Below are positions 9,517-18,789 of a stretch of DNA of 64,000 nucleotides, one piece after another (position 1 is the stretch's first letter; each line of letters begins with the position of its first letter). A model generated the notes under the pieces. That model ran no database searches, was not told the origin of the DNA, and was given only the letters and a program-made list of their open reading frames with translations. Origin of the DNA: Mycobacterium lepraemurium (GTDB lineage: Bacteria > Actinomycetota > Actinomycetes > Mycobacteriales > Mycobacteriaceae); contig CP021238.1 of the NCBI GenBank assembly GCA_002291465.1, positions 3,472,001 to 3,536,000 of the forward strand, written 5' to 3'. The translations under genes and the position numbers were made by a program.

Positions 9517-10932
9517 TTAGTCCAGGTCGTCGTGGGCCATCAGCCGCCGGGCCGCCTCGGTGATCGAACCGGACAGCGACGGGTAAACCGCCAGCGTCTG
9601 CGCCAATTCGTTGACAGTGATGCGGTTCTGCACCGCCACCGCGATCGGCAGGATCAGCTCGGAGGCGATCGGCGCCACCACCACGCCGCCGATCACCACC
9701 CCGGTGGACTTGCGGCAGAACACCTTCACGAAACCCTGCCGCAGCCCCGACATCTTGGCCCGCGCATTGGTGCGCAGCGGCAGCACGATGGTGCGCGCCG
9801 ACACCGAACCGTCGTCGAGCATGGTCTGCGGCACGCCGACGGCGGCGATCTCGGGCCGGGTGAACACCGTCGCCGCGACCGTGCGCAGCCGGATCGGGCT
9901 GACGCCCTCGCCGAGCGCGTGATACATCGCGATGCGGCCCTGCATGGCGGCCACCGAGGCCAGCGGCAGCAGGCCGGTGCAGTCGCCGGCGGCGTAGATG
10001 CCGGGCACTGAAGTCCGCGACACCCGGTCCACCGTCAGGTAGCCGCCGCGGCCCAGCTCGATGCCGACCCGCTCCAGGCCCAGGCCGGCGGTGTTGGGCA
10101 CCGAGCCGATGGTCATCAGGGCGTGGCTGCCCGCCACGGTGCGCCCGTCGGTCAGGGTGACCAGCACCCCGTCGGGCGTGCGGGTGACCGATTGCGCGCG
10201 GGCGTTCTTCACCAGCTGCACGCCGCGCTCGGAGAACGCCTCTTCCAGCACCAGGGCGGCGTCGGCGTCCTCGTAGGGCAGCACCCGGTCGCGGCTGGCC
10301 ACCACGGTCACCGGCACGCCCAATTCGGTGTAGGCGTGCACGAACTCGGCGCCGGTCACCCCCGAGCCGACCACGATGAGGTGGTCGGGCAGCGCGTCCA
10401 GGTTGTAGAGCTGGCGCCAGGTCAGGATCCGCTCGGCGTCGGGCTGGGCCGACGGCAGGATCCGCGGGCTGGCGCCGGTGGCGATCAGCACGACGTCGGC
10501 CTCGTACTCGCTGCTGGTGCCGTCGGTGGCGGTGGCCTTGATGCGGTGGCGGGCCAGCCCCGGGGTGGGGTCGATCAGCTCGCCGCGGCCGGCAACCACG
10601 TGCACGCCCACGCCGAGCAGCTGTTCGGTGATGTCGGCGGACTGCTCGGTGGCCAGTTGCTTGACCCGGGCGTGGATCTGGGGCAGCGAGATCTTGGCGT
10701 CGTCGATGTCGATCTCGAAGCCCAGCCGCGGCGCGCGGCGCAGCTCGGTGCGCAGCCAGGTCGAGGCGATGAATGTCTTGGACGGCACGCAGTCGTCCAG
10801 CACGGCCGCGCCGCCGATTCCCTCGGAGTCGATCACCGTGACGTGGGTGGTGTCGGGGTGGGGGGAGGCGGCCACCAGGGCGGCTTCGTAACCGGCCGGG
10901 CCTCCGCCGAGGATCACGATGCGGGTCACCAC
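9517..10932 (-). CDS. lpdA: LpdA, NAD(P)H quinone reductase without a redox disulfide
   Basis: This 471-residue protein of the flavoprotein disulfide reductase family matches Rv3303c. The FAD motif ILGGGPAGYEAA is at residues 7-18 and the NAD(P) motif VVGSGVTGAEF lies mid-protein. The active-site stretch reads GGAAVLDDCVPSK: the first of the two catalytic cysteines is Ala43 and only Cys48 remains. The C-terminal His of the usual HPTLSE motif is replaced (VYPSLSG). It therefore cannot act as a lipoamide dehydrogenase. The M. tuberculosis protein is known as a quinone reductase linked to virulence. Here the protein ends at AHDDLD, about 20 residues shorter than I recall for Rv3303c. Confidence 0.93.
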   Translation of the reverse strand: MVTRIVILGGGPAGYEAALVAASPHPDTTHVTVIDSEGIGGAAVLDDCVPSKTFIASTWLRTELRRAPRLGFEIDIDDAKISLPQIHARVKQLATEQSADITEQLLGVGVHVVAGRGELIDPTPGLARHRIKATATDGTSSEYEADVVLIATGASPRILPSAQPDAERILTWRQLYNLDALPDHLIVVGSGVTGAEFVHAYTELGVPVTVVASRDRVLPYEDADAALVLEEAFSERGVQLVKNARAQSVTRTPDGVLVTLTDGRTVAGSHALMTIGSVPNTAGLGLERVGIELGRGGYLTVDRVSRTSVPGIYAAGDCTGLLPLASVAAMQGRIAMYHALGEGVSPIRLRTVAATVFTRPEIAAVGVPQTMLDDGSVSARTIVLPLRTNARAKMSGLRQGFVKVFCRKSTGVVIGGVVVAPIASELILPIAVAVQNRITVNELAQTLAVYPSLSGSITEAARRLMAHDDLD

Positions 10933-10939
10933 GACCCCC

Positions 10940-10945
10940 AACCTA
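10940..10945 (-). promoter_or_regulatory. -10 box, probable leaderless promoter of lpdA
   Basis: TAGGTT on the minus strand ends seven bases before the GTG start at 10932, placing the expected transcription start at or next to the start codon. The surrounding GGGCTAGGTTGGG is identical to the element before the vWA gene at 20136. Confidence 0.55.
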
Positions 10946-11015
10946 GCCCGGTGACGATGCCCGCCGCAGCGCGGCGGCGCCCGGCTCGGGGGAAGACCGA
11001 GGCAGCCCGGACGTC

Positions 11016-11021
11016 TAAGCT
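11016..11021 (+). promoter_or_regulatory. -10 box, probable leaderless promoter of the AIG2-like gene
   Basis: TAAGCT fits the mycobacterial TANNNT -10 consensus and is followed by six bases and the GTG start at 11028. No Shine-Dalgarno sequence is present, which fits a leaderless mRNA. Confidence 0.55.
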
Positions 11022-11027
11022 TTCCCC

Positions 11028-11495
11028 GTGCCGCTCTACGCCGCGTACGGGTCGAACATGGATCCCGAGCAGATGCTGAAGCGCGCACCCCACTCGCCGA
11101 TGGCCGGAACCGGCTGGCTGCACGGCTGGCGGCTGACGTTCGGCGGCGAGGACATCGGCTGGGAGGGCGCGCTGGCCACGGTCGTGGAGGACCCGGGTTC
11201 CAAGGTGTTCGTCGTGCTCTACGACATGACGCCGGCGGACGAGAAGAACCTCGACCGCTGGGAGGGCTCGGAGTTCGGCGTGCACAAAAAGATCCGCTGC
11301 CGGGTGGACCGCATCTCGTCTGACACCACCACCGACCCGGTGCTGGCGTGGCTGTACGTCCTGGACGCCTGGGAGGGCGGCCTGCCGTCGGCCCGCTACC
11401 TCGGGGTGATGGCCGACGCCGCCGAAATCGCCGGCGCGCCAGCCGATTACGTACACGACCTGCGCACCCGCCCGGCCCGCAACATCGGGCCCTGA
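11028..11495 (+). CDS. Gamma-glutamylcyclotransferase-like (AIG2/GGCT fold) protein
   Basis: This 155-residue protein is homologous to Rv3304. The opening LYAAYGSNMDPEQM is the hallmark YGSN substrate-binding turn of the AIG2/GGCT fold. FVVLYDMTPADEKNLDRWEG carries the conserved Glu region. These proteins cleave or bind gamma-glutamyl compounds, but the substrate here is unknown. It is divergently transcribed from lpdA. The GTG start is supported by a -10 box six bases upstream. It converges on amiA1. Confidence 0.85.
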   Translation: MPLYAAYGSNMDPEQMLKRAPHSPMAGTGWLHGWRLTFGGEDIGWEGALATVVEDPGSKVFVVLYDMTPADEKNLDRWEGSEFGVHKKIRCRVDRISSDTTTDPVLAWLYVLDAWEGGLPSARYLGVMADAAEIAGAPADYVHDLRTRPARNIGP

Positions 11496-11518
11496 CTTTC
11501 CGTCGCGGCCTAGAACAC

Positions 11519-12688
11519 CTAGAACAGCGCCGACTGTTCGACGATGTTGGCCATCACCCGCACCCCGATCGCCAGAGCCCGCTCGTCGAGGTTGAACGTC
11601 GGCTGATGCAGGTCCAGGTGTAGCCCCACCCCGGGCCACACCCCCAGCCGCGCCATCGCGCCGGGAATCTCCTCGAGGTACCAGGAGAAGTCCTCGCCGC
11701 CACCGGACTGGCGGGTGTCGGCCAGGGCGTCAGGGCCGAGCGCCTCGATCGCGCGGGTGAGGATGCGCGTCGAGACGTCCTCGTTGACCACCGGCGGTAC
11801 GCCGCGCCGGTACTGCAGCGTGTGCTCGATGCCCAGCGGCGCCAGCAGCCCGGACACCGTCTCCCGGATCACCTCCTCGAGACCCACCCAGGTCTGCCGG
11901 CTGGCGGTGCGCACGGTGCCGGCCAGCACCCCGGTCTGCGGGATGGCGTTGGCCGCCACCCCGGCGTTGACTGCGCCCCACACCAGCACGGTGCCGTTGC
12001 GCGGGTCGATGCGCCGCGACAGCACCCCGGGCAGCCCGGTGATCAGGGTGCCCAGCCCGTACACCAGGTCGGCGGTCAGGTGCGGCCGCGAGGTGTGCCC
12101 GCCCGGCGAATACAGGGTGATCTCGATCTGGTCGGCCGCCGAGGTGATCGGGCCGTGCCGGACCGCGATCTGGCCGACCTTCAGCCGGGGGTCGCAGTGC
12201 AGGGCGAAGATCCGCGACACCCCGGTGATGGCGCCGGCGGCGATGGCGTCGATCACCCCGCCGGGCATCAGCTCCTCAGCGGCCTGGAAGATCAACCGCA
12301 CCCCGACCGGCAGTTCCGGCACCGACGCCAGCGCCAACGCGGTGCCCAGCAGGATGGCGGTGTGCGCGTCGTGCCCGCAGGCGTGCGCCACGTTGGGCAT
12401 GGTGGAGGCGTAGGGCGCGCCGGTGCGCTCGGCCATCGGCAGCGCGTCCATGTCGGCCCGCAGCGCGATCCGGGGCTCGTGCTCGGGGCCGAGGTCGCAG
12501 GTCAGCCCGGTCCCGCCGGGCAGCACCTTGGGGTTGAGTCCGGCCTCGGCCAGCCGCTCGGCGACGAACTGGGTGGTGGCGTATTCCTGGCGGCCCAACT
12601 CGGGATAGCGGTGGATGTGCCGACGCCACTCGATCAAGTCTTGGTTGTGCGCGGCCAGCCAGGAGGTGGCGGCGTCGGCCAGGCTCAT
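11519..12688 (-). CDS. amiA1: M20-family amidohydrolase AmiA1
   Basis: This 389-residue metal-dependent peptidase/amidohydrolase of the M20D group (hippurate/IAA-amino-acid hydrolase type) is related to Rv3305c. Metal-binding motifs seen are ALRADMDALPM, HACGHDAHTA, a catalytic Glu pair in QAAEE, and the late GGGEDFSWY. The ATG at 12688 overlaps the amiB1 stop as ATGA, indicating translational coupling. It probably deacylates N-acyl amino acids, but the substrate cannot be read from sequence. Confidence 0.92.
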   Translation of the reverse strand: MSLADAATSWLAAHNQDLIEWRRHIHRYPELGRQEYATTQFVAERLAEAGLNPKVLPGGTGLTCDLGPEHEPRIALRADMDALPMAERTGAPYASTMPNVAHACGHDAHTAILLGTALALASVPELPVGVRLIFQAAEELMPGGVIDAIAAGAITGVSRIFALHCDPRLKVGQIAVRHGPITSAADQIEITLYSPGGHTSRPHLTADLVYGLGTLITGLPGVLSRRIDPRNGTVLVWGAVNAGVAANAIPQTGVLAGTVRTASRQTWVGLEEVIRETVSGLLAPLGIEHTLQYRRGVPPVVNEDVSTRILTRAIEALGPDALADTRQSGGGEDFSWYLEEIPGAMARLGVWPGVGLHLDLHQPTFNLDERALAIGVRVMANIVEQSALF

Positions 12689-13887
12689 GGGTGCGCCCCG
12701 CCGCGTCTGCGCTCGTGCGCGGCCAGCACCCGATCGCGCTCGGCCGGCGTCTGGGCCAGCGCGACGGCGGTGCGGGCCAGCATGATCGCGCCCTCGATCA
12801 CCGCGCGGTCGGCGCTGGGTCCGGCGGCGGCGTCGGCGAAGGCGCGCTGATGCACCATGGCGCCACCGGATTCGACCCCGACCACCGGGTGGATCCCCGG
12901 CAGCGCCTGCGTCACGTTGCCCATGTCGGTGCTGCCCATCGGCAGCGCGGCTTCGTACTCCGGGGCCACCGCTGCCGGCCCAGCCGGCACATCTCCTCGC
13001 GAAAGATGTTGGCCAGCCACGCGTCCGGTTTGGGTTCGTCGTAGGCTGGCGCGGGGTTGTCGATCTCGTATTCGCAGCCGGCGGCCATTGCGCCCCGCGG
13101 CGAAGCATGCGCACATCCTGCCCTCCAGCTCGCGCAGCGAGTCGGATTCGACGGCGCGCATCGCGTACTGCAGCAACGCGTGCCCGGGGATGACGTTGAC
13201 TGCCTGCCCGCCGTCGGTGACGATGCCGTGCACCAGTTGCCCCGGTGCCAGTTGCTGACGCAGCAGCCCGACGGCCACTTGCGCGACGGTGATGGCGTCG
13301 AGGGCGTTGACGCCCAGGTGCGGCGCGACGGCGGCGTGCGATTCCTTGCCGCAGTAGCGCACGATCGCCTCGGACAGGGCCAGCGAGCGGGCCGCGGCGA
13401 TGTCGGCCGGCCCGGGATGCAGCATCACCGCCGCGGAGATGTCGTCGAACACCCCGGCCTTGAGCAGCAGCGCCTTGCCGCCGCCGGCCTCCTCGGCGGG
13501 AATCCCCACAAGCGCCACGCGCAGGCCCAGGTCGTCGGCCACCTCGGCCAGCGCCGGCGCGGTACCCACGGCCGACGCCGCGATGATGTTGTGGCCGCAG
13601 GCGTGCCCGATCTCGGGCAGGGCGTCGTATTCGGCGCAGACCCCGATGGTCAGCTGGCCGCTGCCGAAGTCGGCGCGAAAGGCGGTGTCCAGGCCGCCGG
13701 CGGCCGCGGTGATCTCGCAGCCGCGCTCGGCGACCAGCGCCTGCGCCTTGGCGCAGCTGCGGTGCTCGGCGAACGCCAGCTCCGGCTCGGCGTGGATGGC
13801 GTGCGACAGCTCGACGAGATCGGCACCGCGCCGCCGCACGACATCCTCGACGCTGTCCAGCGGGCTGTCTGATCCGACGGGGGGCAC
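12685..13887 (-). CDS. amiB1: M20-family amidohydrolase AmiB1 with two compensating frameshifts
   Basis: This M20 peptidase family member is homologous to Rv3306c. It has CAEYDALPEIGHACGHN (metal site), PAEEAGGGKALL (catalytic Glu) and a C-terminal GSTDMGNVTQ. Between about 13100 and 12980 the frame reads an unrelated Arg-rich stretch. The alternative frame there gives a family-like sequence (GCEYEIDNPAPAYDEPK). One extra G near 13098 and one missing G near 12983 explain this and restore the frame, so the ORF stays open at 400 residues with about 40 altered. I chose GTG at 13887 for its fit to the family N-terminus. The gene is coupled to amiA1. Confidence 0.85.
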   Translation of the reverse strand: MPPVGSDSPLDSVEDVVRRRGADLVELSHAIHAEPELAFAEHRSCAKAQALVAERGCEITAAAGGLDTAFRADFGSGQLTIGVCAEYDALPEIGHACGHNIIAASAVGTAPALAEVADDLGLRVALVGIPAEEAGGGKALLLKAGVFDDISAAVMLHPGPADIAAARSLALSEAIVRYCGKESHAAVAPHLGVNALDAITVAQVAVGLLRQQLAPGQLVHGIVTDGGQAVNVIPGHALLQYAMRAVESDSLRELEGRMCACFAAGRNGRRLRIRDRQPRASLRRTQTGRVAGQHLSRGDVPAGPAAVAPEYEAALPMGSTDMGNVTQALPGIHPVVGVESGGAMVHQRAFADAAAGPSADRAVIEGAIMLARTAVALAQTPAERDRVLAAHERRRGGAHP

Positions 13888-13932
13888 TCTCGCAGTATGT
13901 CGCAGTATCCGACCGGGGCCCAACGCCCCTGG

Positions 13933-14610
13933 CTATACCCGCCCGGCGATGAACCCCGCCGCCTGGGCCGGGTAGGGCGGGTCCTCGTAGACGTGGTGCG
14001 CGTCCCGGTCCCGGCCGCCGACGACGCACACCGGGTCGCCGTCGCTGCACAGGTCGATGGCGCGACCGGCGAACGCCCCGGTGGTCGACAGGGGCGTGTT
14101 GAAGCGGTTGCCGGGGTTGCCGAACACCGCCACCGCCGCGATCTTGCTCGCCAGGCCGGGATCCAGCGGAGGCGCCGACCCGAAGTTGCCGATCCGCTGC
14201 CCGACCGGCGGCACCCCGGCGAGCATCGAGACCGCGGCCGCGCCCTGCGAGAACCCGCCGAGCACCAGCCGGGTGGACGGGCACCGGTCGACCATCTCGG
14301 CGATGTGGTCGCGGGCGTCGTTGGCGCCGTCGGCGGTGGTCAGGAAATTGTAGCTGGCCGGATAGTTCACCGCGTAGGCGTCGACGTTGCGGTTGCCCAG
14401 CGCCGGTTGCAGCGCGGCGAACAGCGCATCGCCCACGGCTCCCAAGCCGGGGAGCTCGGCGGTGCCGCGGGCGAAAATCAGTTGCACGTCAGGACATCCG
14501 TCGGCCGCCGCCCGCGGCGCCGGGCCGCAAGTGATGGCGACCACCGACAAGGCGACCGCGACGACAATTCCAATGACCGGGCCAACCACCGGCCACCCAC
14601 GCAGATTCAT
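13933..14610 (-). CDS. Cutinase-like exported esterase
   Basis: This is a 225-residue secreted serine hydrolase of the mycobacterial cutinase-like (Culp) family. A hydrophobic N-terminal segment (residues 8-30) precedes the mature start [14 protein letters not shown]. The nucleophile elbow is [17 protein letters not shown] and CSDGDPVC follow, supplying the Asp, and the His is probably in DAHHVY. Four cysteines could form the two usual disulfides. The ATG is at 14610. It lies between amiB1 and deoD, a position not occupied in M. tuberculosis as I recall it. Likely substrates are esters or lipids. Confidence 0.9.
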   Translation of the reverse strand: MNLRGWPVVGPVIGIVVAVALSVVAITCGPAPRAAADGCPDVQLIFARGTAELPGLGAVGDALFAALQPALGNRNVDAYAVNYPASYNFLTTADGANDARDHIAEMVDRCPSTRLVLGGFSQGAAAVSMLAGVPPVGQRIGNFGSAPPLDPGLASKIAAVAVFGNPGNRFNTPLSTTGAFAGRAIDLCSDGDPVCVVGGRDRDAHHVYEDPPYPAQAAGFIAGRV

Positions 14611-14652
14611 ACGCCAGAACCTGGCACACCCCCCGACACCCGCTCCGGGGCC

Positions 14653-14742
14653 GGCGCTCGCCGCCGCCGGACTGGGCTCGATCGCCCGAGTCCTTACTCG
14701 CGCCCTAACGGCGCTCGCCGTCGCCGGGCTAGGCTCGATCGC
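14653..14742 (+). repeat. 33-bp near-duplicate upstream of deoD
   Basis: Two copies at 14653-14685 and 14710-14742 share 30 of 33 bases and are offset by 57 bp. The downstream copy contains TAGGCT (14730-14735), a plausible -10 box eight bases before the deoD GTG. The upstream copy has TGGGCT at that place. This appears to be a duplicated start region in which only one copy keeps the -10. Confidence 0.7.
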
Positions 14743-14743
14743 T

Positions 14744-15568
14744 GTGGCCGAAACCCCGTCCAACCCAGGCGAGCTCGCGCGCCAGGCGGCCGCGGTCATC
14801 GGCGAACGGACCGGCGTCGCCGAACACGACGTGGCCATCGTCCTGGGGTCGGGATGGTCGCCAGCGGTCGCCGCACTGGGCACCCCGACCACGGTGCTGC
14901 CGCAGGTCGAACTGCCCGGCTTCCGGCCGCCCACCGCGGTCGGGCACACCGGCGAGCTGGTGTCGATGCGCATCGGCGAGCACCGGGTGCTGGTGCTGGT
15001 CGGCCGCATCCACGCCTACGAGGGCCACGACCTGTGCCACGTCGTGCACCCGGTCCGGGCGGCCTGCGCGACCGGGGTGCGCGCGGTGGTGCTCACCAAC
15101 GCAGCCGGCGGCCTGCGCCCGGACCTTGCCGTCGGCGAACCGGTGCTGATCAGCGACCACCTCAACCTGACCGGGCGGTCCCCGCTGGTCGGCCCGCAGT
15201 TCGCCGACCTCACCGACGCCTACTCGCCGCGGCTGCGCGAGCTGGCCCGCCAAGCCGATCCCACGCTGGCCGAGGGCGTCTACGCCGGCCTGCCCGGCCC
15301 GCACTACGAGACCCCGGCCGAGATCCGGATGCTGCGCACGCTGGGCGCCGACCTGGTCGGCATGTCGACGGTGCACGAAACCATCGCCGCCCGGGCGGCC
15401 GGCGCCGAGGTGCTGGGGGTGTCGCTGGTGACCAACCTGGCCGCCGGCATCAGCGGCGAGCCGCTGAGCCACACCGAGGTGCTGGCCGCCGGCGCCGCCT
15501 CGGCCACCCGGATGGGCGCCCTGCTGGCCCTGATCCTCGGCCAACTCCCCCCGGTTCTAGGACCGTGA
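14744..15568 (+). CDS. deoD: Purine nucleoside phosphorylase
   Basis: This 274-residue trimeric-type purine nucleoside phosphorylase splits (deoxy)inosine and guanosine into base and sugar phosphate. Characteristic segments are VLGSGWSPA (phosphate loop), [31 protein letters not shown] and the late [12 protein letters not shown]. The GTG at 14744 is chosen from the family N-terminus and the upstream TAGGCT box; longer in-frame starts run into repeat DNA. The stop overlaps the pmmB start (GTGA), so the two genes are coupled, linking base release to sugar-phosphate handling. Confidence 0.93.
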   Translation: MAETPSNPGELARQAAAVIGERTGVAEHDVAIVLGSGWSPAVAALGTPTTVLPQVELPGFRPPTAVGHTGELVSMRIGEHRVLVLVGRIHAYEGHDLCHVVHPVRAACATGVRAVVLTNAAGGLRPDLAVGEPVLISDHLNLTGRSPLVGPQFADLTDAYSPRLRELARQADPTLAEGVYAGLPGPHYETPAEIRMLRTLGADLVGMSTVHETIAARAAGAEVLGVSLVTNLAAGISGEPLSHTEVLAAGAASATRMGALLALILGQLPPVLGP

Positions 15569-17145
15569 CGCCCGAGGAATGGATCGCCCACGATCCCGAC
15601 CCTCGCACGGCCGCCGAGCTCTCCGCATGCGACGCCGCAGAACTCGCCGCCCGCTTCGCCCGGCCCTTGCGATTCGGCACGGCGGGACTGCGCGGCCCGG
15701 TCCGCGGCGGCCCCGACGCGATGAACGTCGCGGTGGTGTCGCGGGCCAGCTGGGCGCTGGCGCAGGTGCTCAAGCGCCGCGGCCCGGCCGGCGCGCGGGT
15801 GATCGTGGGACGCGACGCCCGGCACGGCTCCGCGGCATTCGCCACGGTAACCGCAGAAGTGATTGCCGCCCAAGGGTTTTCGGTGATTCTGCTGCTCGGG
15901 CCGGTGCCCACCCCGGTGGTCGCGTTCGCGGTGCGGCACACCGGCGCCGCCGTCGGCGTCCAGATCACCGCCTCACACAACCCGCCGACCGACAACGGCT
16001 ATAAGGTGTACGACGGCGGCGGCATCCAGATCGTCTCCCCCACCGACCACCAGATCGAAGCCGCGATGGCCGACGCGCCACCGGCCGACGAGATCCGCCG
16101 AACACCCGTCCCACCGGCGCACACCGACCTCATCCAGCGCTACATCGAGCGGGCGGCCGGGGTGCGGCGCGGCACCGGTTCAGCGCGGGTGGCGCTCACC
16201 GCACTGCACGGCGTGGGCGGGACGGTGGCCGTCGATGCTCTGCACCGCGCCGGTTTCGGCCGAATACACACCGTGGCAAGCCAATTCGCGCCCGACCCGG
16301 ACTTTCCCACCGTCGCGTTCCCCAACCCCGAGGAGCCCGGGGCCACCGACGTGCTGCTGACCCTGGCCGCCGATGTGGACGCCGACGTGGCGATCGCACT
16401 GGATCCCGACGCCGACCGCTGCGCCGTCGGCATACCCGACGCCTCCGGCTGGCGGATGCTCTCCGGCGACGAAACCGGTTGGCTGCTCGGCGATTACCTG
16501 CTCTCCCAACCGCATCGGGCCGACAGACCCGTAGTGGCCAGCACGGTGGTGTCGTCGCGGATGTTGTCGGCAATCGCCGCGCGGCACGGCGCCGTGCACG
16601 TCGAAACCCTCACCGGCTTCAAGTGGTTGGCACGCGCCGACGCCGAGGTGCCCGGCGGCACCCTGGTGTACGCCTACGAGGAGGCGATCGGACACTGCGT
16701 GGACCCTGCCGCGGTGCGCGACAAGGACGGCATCAGCGCCGCCGTGCTGGTGTGCGACCTGGTGGCCGGCCTGATCGCGCGGGGCGGTTCGGTGTCCGGC
16801 CGGCTCGACGAGCTGGCTTGCCGCCACGGCGTGCACGACGTCGCCGCGGTGTCGCGCCGCGTCGGGCACGACGGGGCTGCCGAGCTGATGCGACGGCTGC
16901 GCACCAGCCCGCCGGAGACGCTGGCCGGGTTCGGGGTGGCGCTCACCGACATCACCGACGCGCTGATCTTCACCGGCGGCGACGACGACACGTCGGTCAG
17001 GCTGGTGGTGCGGCCTTCCGGGACCGAGCCGAAGGTGAAGTGCTACTTGGAGATTCGCTGCGCGCCGAGCGACGACCTGGCGTCTTCGCGGCGGCGCGCC
17101 CGCGCCCTGCGGGAGCTTCTGGTCGCGACGGTGCGGAGCTGGTGA
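15565..17145 (+). CDS. pmmB: Phosphomannomutase/phosphopentomutase-type phosphohexomutase
   Basis: This 526-residue alpha-D-phosphohexomutase has the catalytic serine in TASHNP (Ser137), the metal loop DPDADRC, the sugar-binding segment [14 protein letters not shown] and the phosphate-binding RPSGTEPK near the C-terminus. Annotated mycobacterial homologs are called PmmB, and phosphopentomutase activity would suit the coupling with deoD. The start is GTG at 15565, overlapping the deoD stop. Its 3' end overlaps the antisense end of upp by 149 bp. Confidence 0.92.
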   Translation: MTPEEWIAHDPDPRTAAELSACDAAELAARFARPLRFGTAGLRGPVRGGPDAMNVAVVSRASWALAQVLKRRGPAGARVIVGRDARHGSAAFATVTAEVIAAQGFSVILLLGPVPTPVVAFAVRHTGAAVGVQITASHNPPTDNGYKVYDGGGIQIVSPTDHQIEAAMADAPPADEIRRTPVPPAHTDLIQRYIERAAGVRRGTGSARVALTALHGVGGTVAVDALHRAGFGRIHTVASQFAPDPDFPTVAFPNPEEPGATDVLLTLAADVDADVAIALDPDADRCAVGIPDASGWRMLSGDETGWLLGDYLLSQPHRADRPVVASTVVSSRMLSAIAARHGAVHVETLTGFKWLARADAEVPGGTLVYAYEEAIGHCVDPAAVRDKDGISAAVLVCDLVAGLIARGGSVSGRLDELACRHGVHDVAAVSRRVGHDGAAELMRRLRTSPPETLAGFGVALTDITDALIFTGGDDDTSVRLVVRPSGTEPKVKCYLEIRCAPSDDLASSRRRARALRELLVATVRSW

Positions 17146-17770
17146 ACAGGTTCGGCCCGAATTGGCGATCCCCGGCATCGCCGAGGCCGGGAACGATGTA
17201 GGCCGCCTTGTTGAGTCCCTTGTCGACCGCGGCGGTGAACGCTCGCGCGTCGGGCGCCGTTTCCCCAACCGCCGCAAGGACTTCCGGCGCGGCCACCACA
17301 CACAGCACGGTTATGTCGGTGGCGCCGCGACGCTGCAACAGCCCCAGGGTGTGCGCCATCGAGCCGCCGGTGGCCAGCATCGGGTCCAGCACCATCACCG
17401 GCCTGCCGGCCAGCTTGTCGGGCAGCGCCGCCAAATACGGGACCGACCGGTGGGTTTGCTCGTCGCGGGCGACGCCGACGAAGCCCACCTCGGCCTCGGG
17501 CAGCGCGGCCTGCGCCGGGTCGACCATGCCCAGCCCGGCGCGCAGCACCGGAACCAGCAGCGGCGGATTGACCAGTCGGGTCCCGGCGGCCGCGGCCACC
17601 GGGGTGCGGATCCGGACCGACTTGCGCGGCGCGCCGCGGCTGGCCTCATAGACCAGCATCAGCGTCAAATCGCACAGCGCGGCCTGAAATCCGGCGGTGT
17701 CGGTGCGTTCGTTGCGCAGCACCGTCAGCCGGGTCGCGGCCAACGGGTGGTCGATCACGCACACGTCCAT
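16997..17770 (-). CDS. upp: Uracil phosphoribosyltransferase with atypical C-terminal extension
   Basis: The enzyme converts uracil and PRPP to UMP. The core ends near residue 206 with [16 protein letters not shown], where UPRTs normally stop. The PRPP loop DPMLATGGS is at residues 129-137. The frame then runs another 50 residues of low-complexity Ser/Arg/Ala, antisense to the pmmB 3' end, before a stop. No short alternative frame gives an early stop, so loss of the normal stop codon is likely. The ATG at 17770 lies 11 bases after a TATATA box (17782-17787), suggesting a very short leader. Confidence 0.9.
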   Translation of the reverse strand: MDVCVIDHPLAATRLTVLRNERTDTAGFQAALCDLTLMLVYEASRGAPRKSVRIRTPVAAAAGTRLVNPPLLVPVLRAGLGMVDPAQAALPEAEVGFVGVARDEQTHRSVPYLAALPDKLAGRPVMVLDPMLATGGSMAHTLGLLQRRGATDITVLCVVAAPEVLAAVGETAPDARAFTAAVDKGLNKAAYIVPGLGDAGDRQFGPNLFTSSAPSRPEAPAGRGRAAAKTPGRRSARSESPSSTSPSARSRKAAPPA

Positions 17771-17850
17771 CTGGTCGAGGGTATATAACGATCGGGCAAA
17801 GCCCCGATGACACGCTTGCCCGCCGGCCGGAAACGCCTTACCGCCGTTCG

Positions 17851-17856
17851 TATACT
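17851..17856 (+). promoter_or_regulatory. -10 box, probable leaderless promoter of sapM
   Basis: TATACT ends six bases before the GTG start at 17863. It sits in the 92-bp divergent upp-sapM gap and is an excellent match to the mycobacterial -10 consensus. Confidence 0.55.
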
Positions 17857-17862
17857 CCGGCC

Positions 17863-18764
17863 GTGTCGCGCGAAAATCGAAGTCGCAGAAGGCTAATCGG
17901 CGGTGCATACCGAAGCCTGCGGCTGCTCGGCGCCGTGGCCGCGGTGGCGCTGGCGGCCAGCCCGTTGACACCGCGCACCAGCCTTGCGGCAGCGGCCATT
18001 CCGCAACCGTCGCACATCGTGATCGTGGTGGAGAGAACCGTTCCGCGAGCGGCATCATCGGCAACAAGTCGGCGCCCTTCATCACCGCGCTGACCGCGTC
18101 CGGCGCCAACATGACCCAGTCGTTCGCCGAAACCCACCCCAGCGAGCCCAATTACCTGGCGTTGTTCGCCGACAACACGTTCGGGGTGACCAAGTACCTG
18201 TGCCCGGTCAACGCCGGCGCCGCATCCAATCTGGGGTCCGAATTGCTCGCCTCCGGTTACACATTCGCCGGCTACGCCGAGGGATTGCCGTCCCCGGGCT
18301 CACCGGTGTGCAGTGCCGGCAAATACGCGCGAAAACATGTGCCGTGGGCCAACTTCACCAACGTGCCGGCGGCGAGCTCGCTGCCGTTCTCGGCGTTCCC
18401 GATGGGCAACTACGCCAGCCTGCCGACGGTGTCGTTCGTCATCCCGAACAACGACAACAACATGCACGACGGCTCGATCGTGCAGGCCGACGCCTGGCTG
18501 AACCGGCAGCTGTCCGGCTACGCCAATTGGGCGCTGGCCAACAACAGCCTGCTGATCGGCACGTTCGACGAGGACGACAACTCCAACGTCGGAGCCAGCC
18601 GCAACCAGATCCCCACGGGGTGCTACGGCGCCCACGTCCGGCCCGGCAACTACGCCGAGCAGATCAACCATTACAACGTGCTTGCCACCCTCGACCAGAT
18701 GTACGGGCTGCCCAAGACGGGCTATGCCGCCGGCGCCGCGCCCATCACCGACATCTGGGGCTGA
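17863..18764 (+). pseudogene. sapM: Secreted acid phosphatase SapM, frameshifted near codon 58
   Basis: The first 57 codons give a signal peptide ([13 protein letters not shown], then an Ala/Leu core) and HIVIVVE. The remaining 240 residues lie in another frame: [27 protein letters not shown], then FVIPNNDNNMHDG and IGTFDEDD. This is the phosphoesterase family that includes SapM, a phosphatase that blocks phagosome maturation by acting on host phosphoinositides. One G is missing near 18033 (GAGAGAAC where GAGGAGAAC is expected). With that base restored a full-length protein results. This could be a sequencing error or a real null allele. Confidence 0.85.
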
Positions 18765-18776
18765 GCGCCAGGTCGC

Positions 18777-18782
18777 TATTCT
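18777..18782 (+). promoter_or_regulatory. -10 box, probable leaderless promoter of the acidic protein gene
   Basis: TATTCT ends seven bases before the ATG at 18790, in the 25-bp gap after sapM. No Shine-Dalgarno sequence is visible. Confidence 0.5.
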
Positions 18783-18789
18783 GTGCCGC

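Noticed and set aside
12689..14284. Upstream extension of the amiA1 frame to 14284
   Set aside because: The extension reads amiB1 and the cutinase out of frame and gives no family-like sequence; ATG 12688 fits the protein family.
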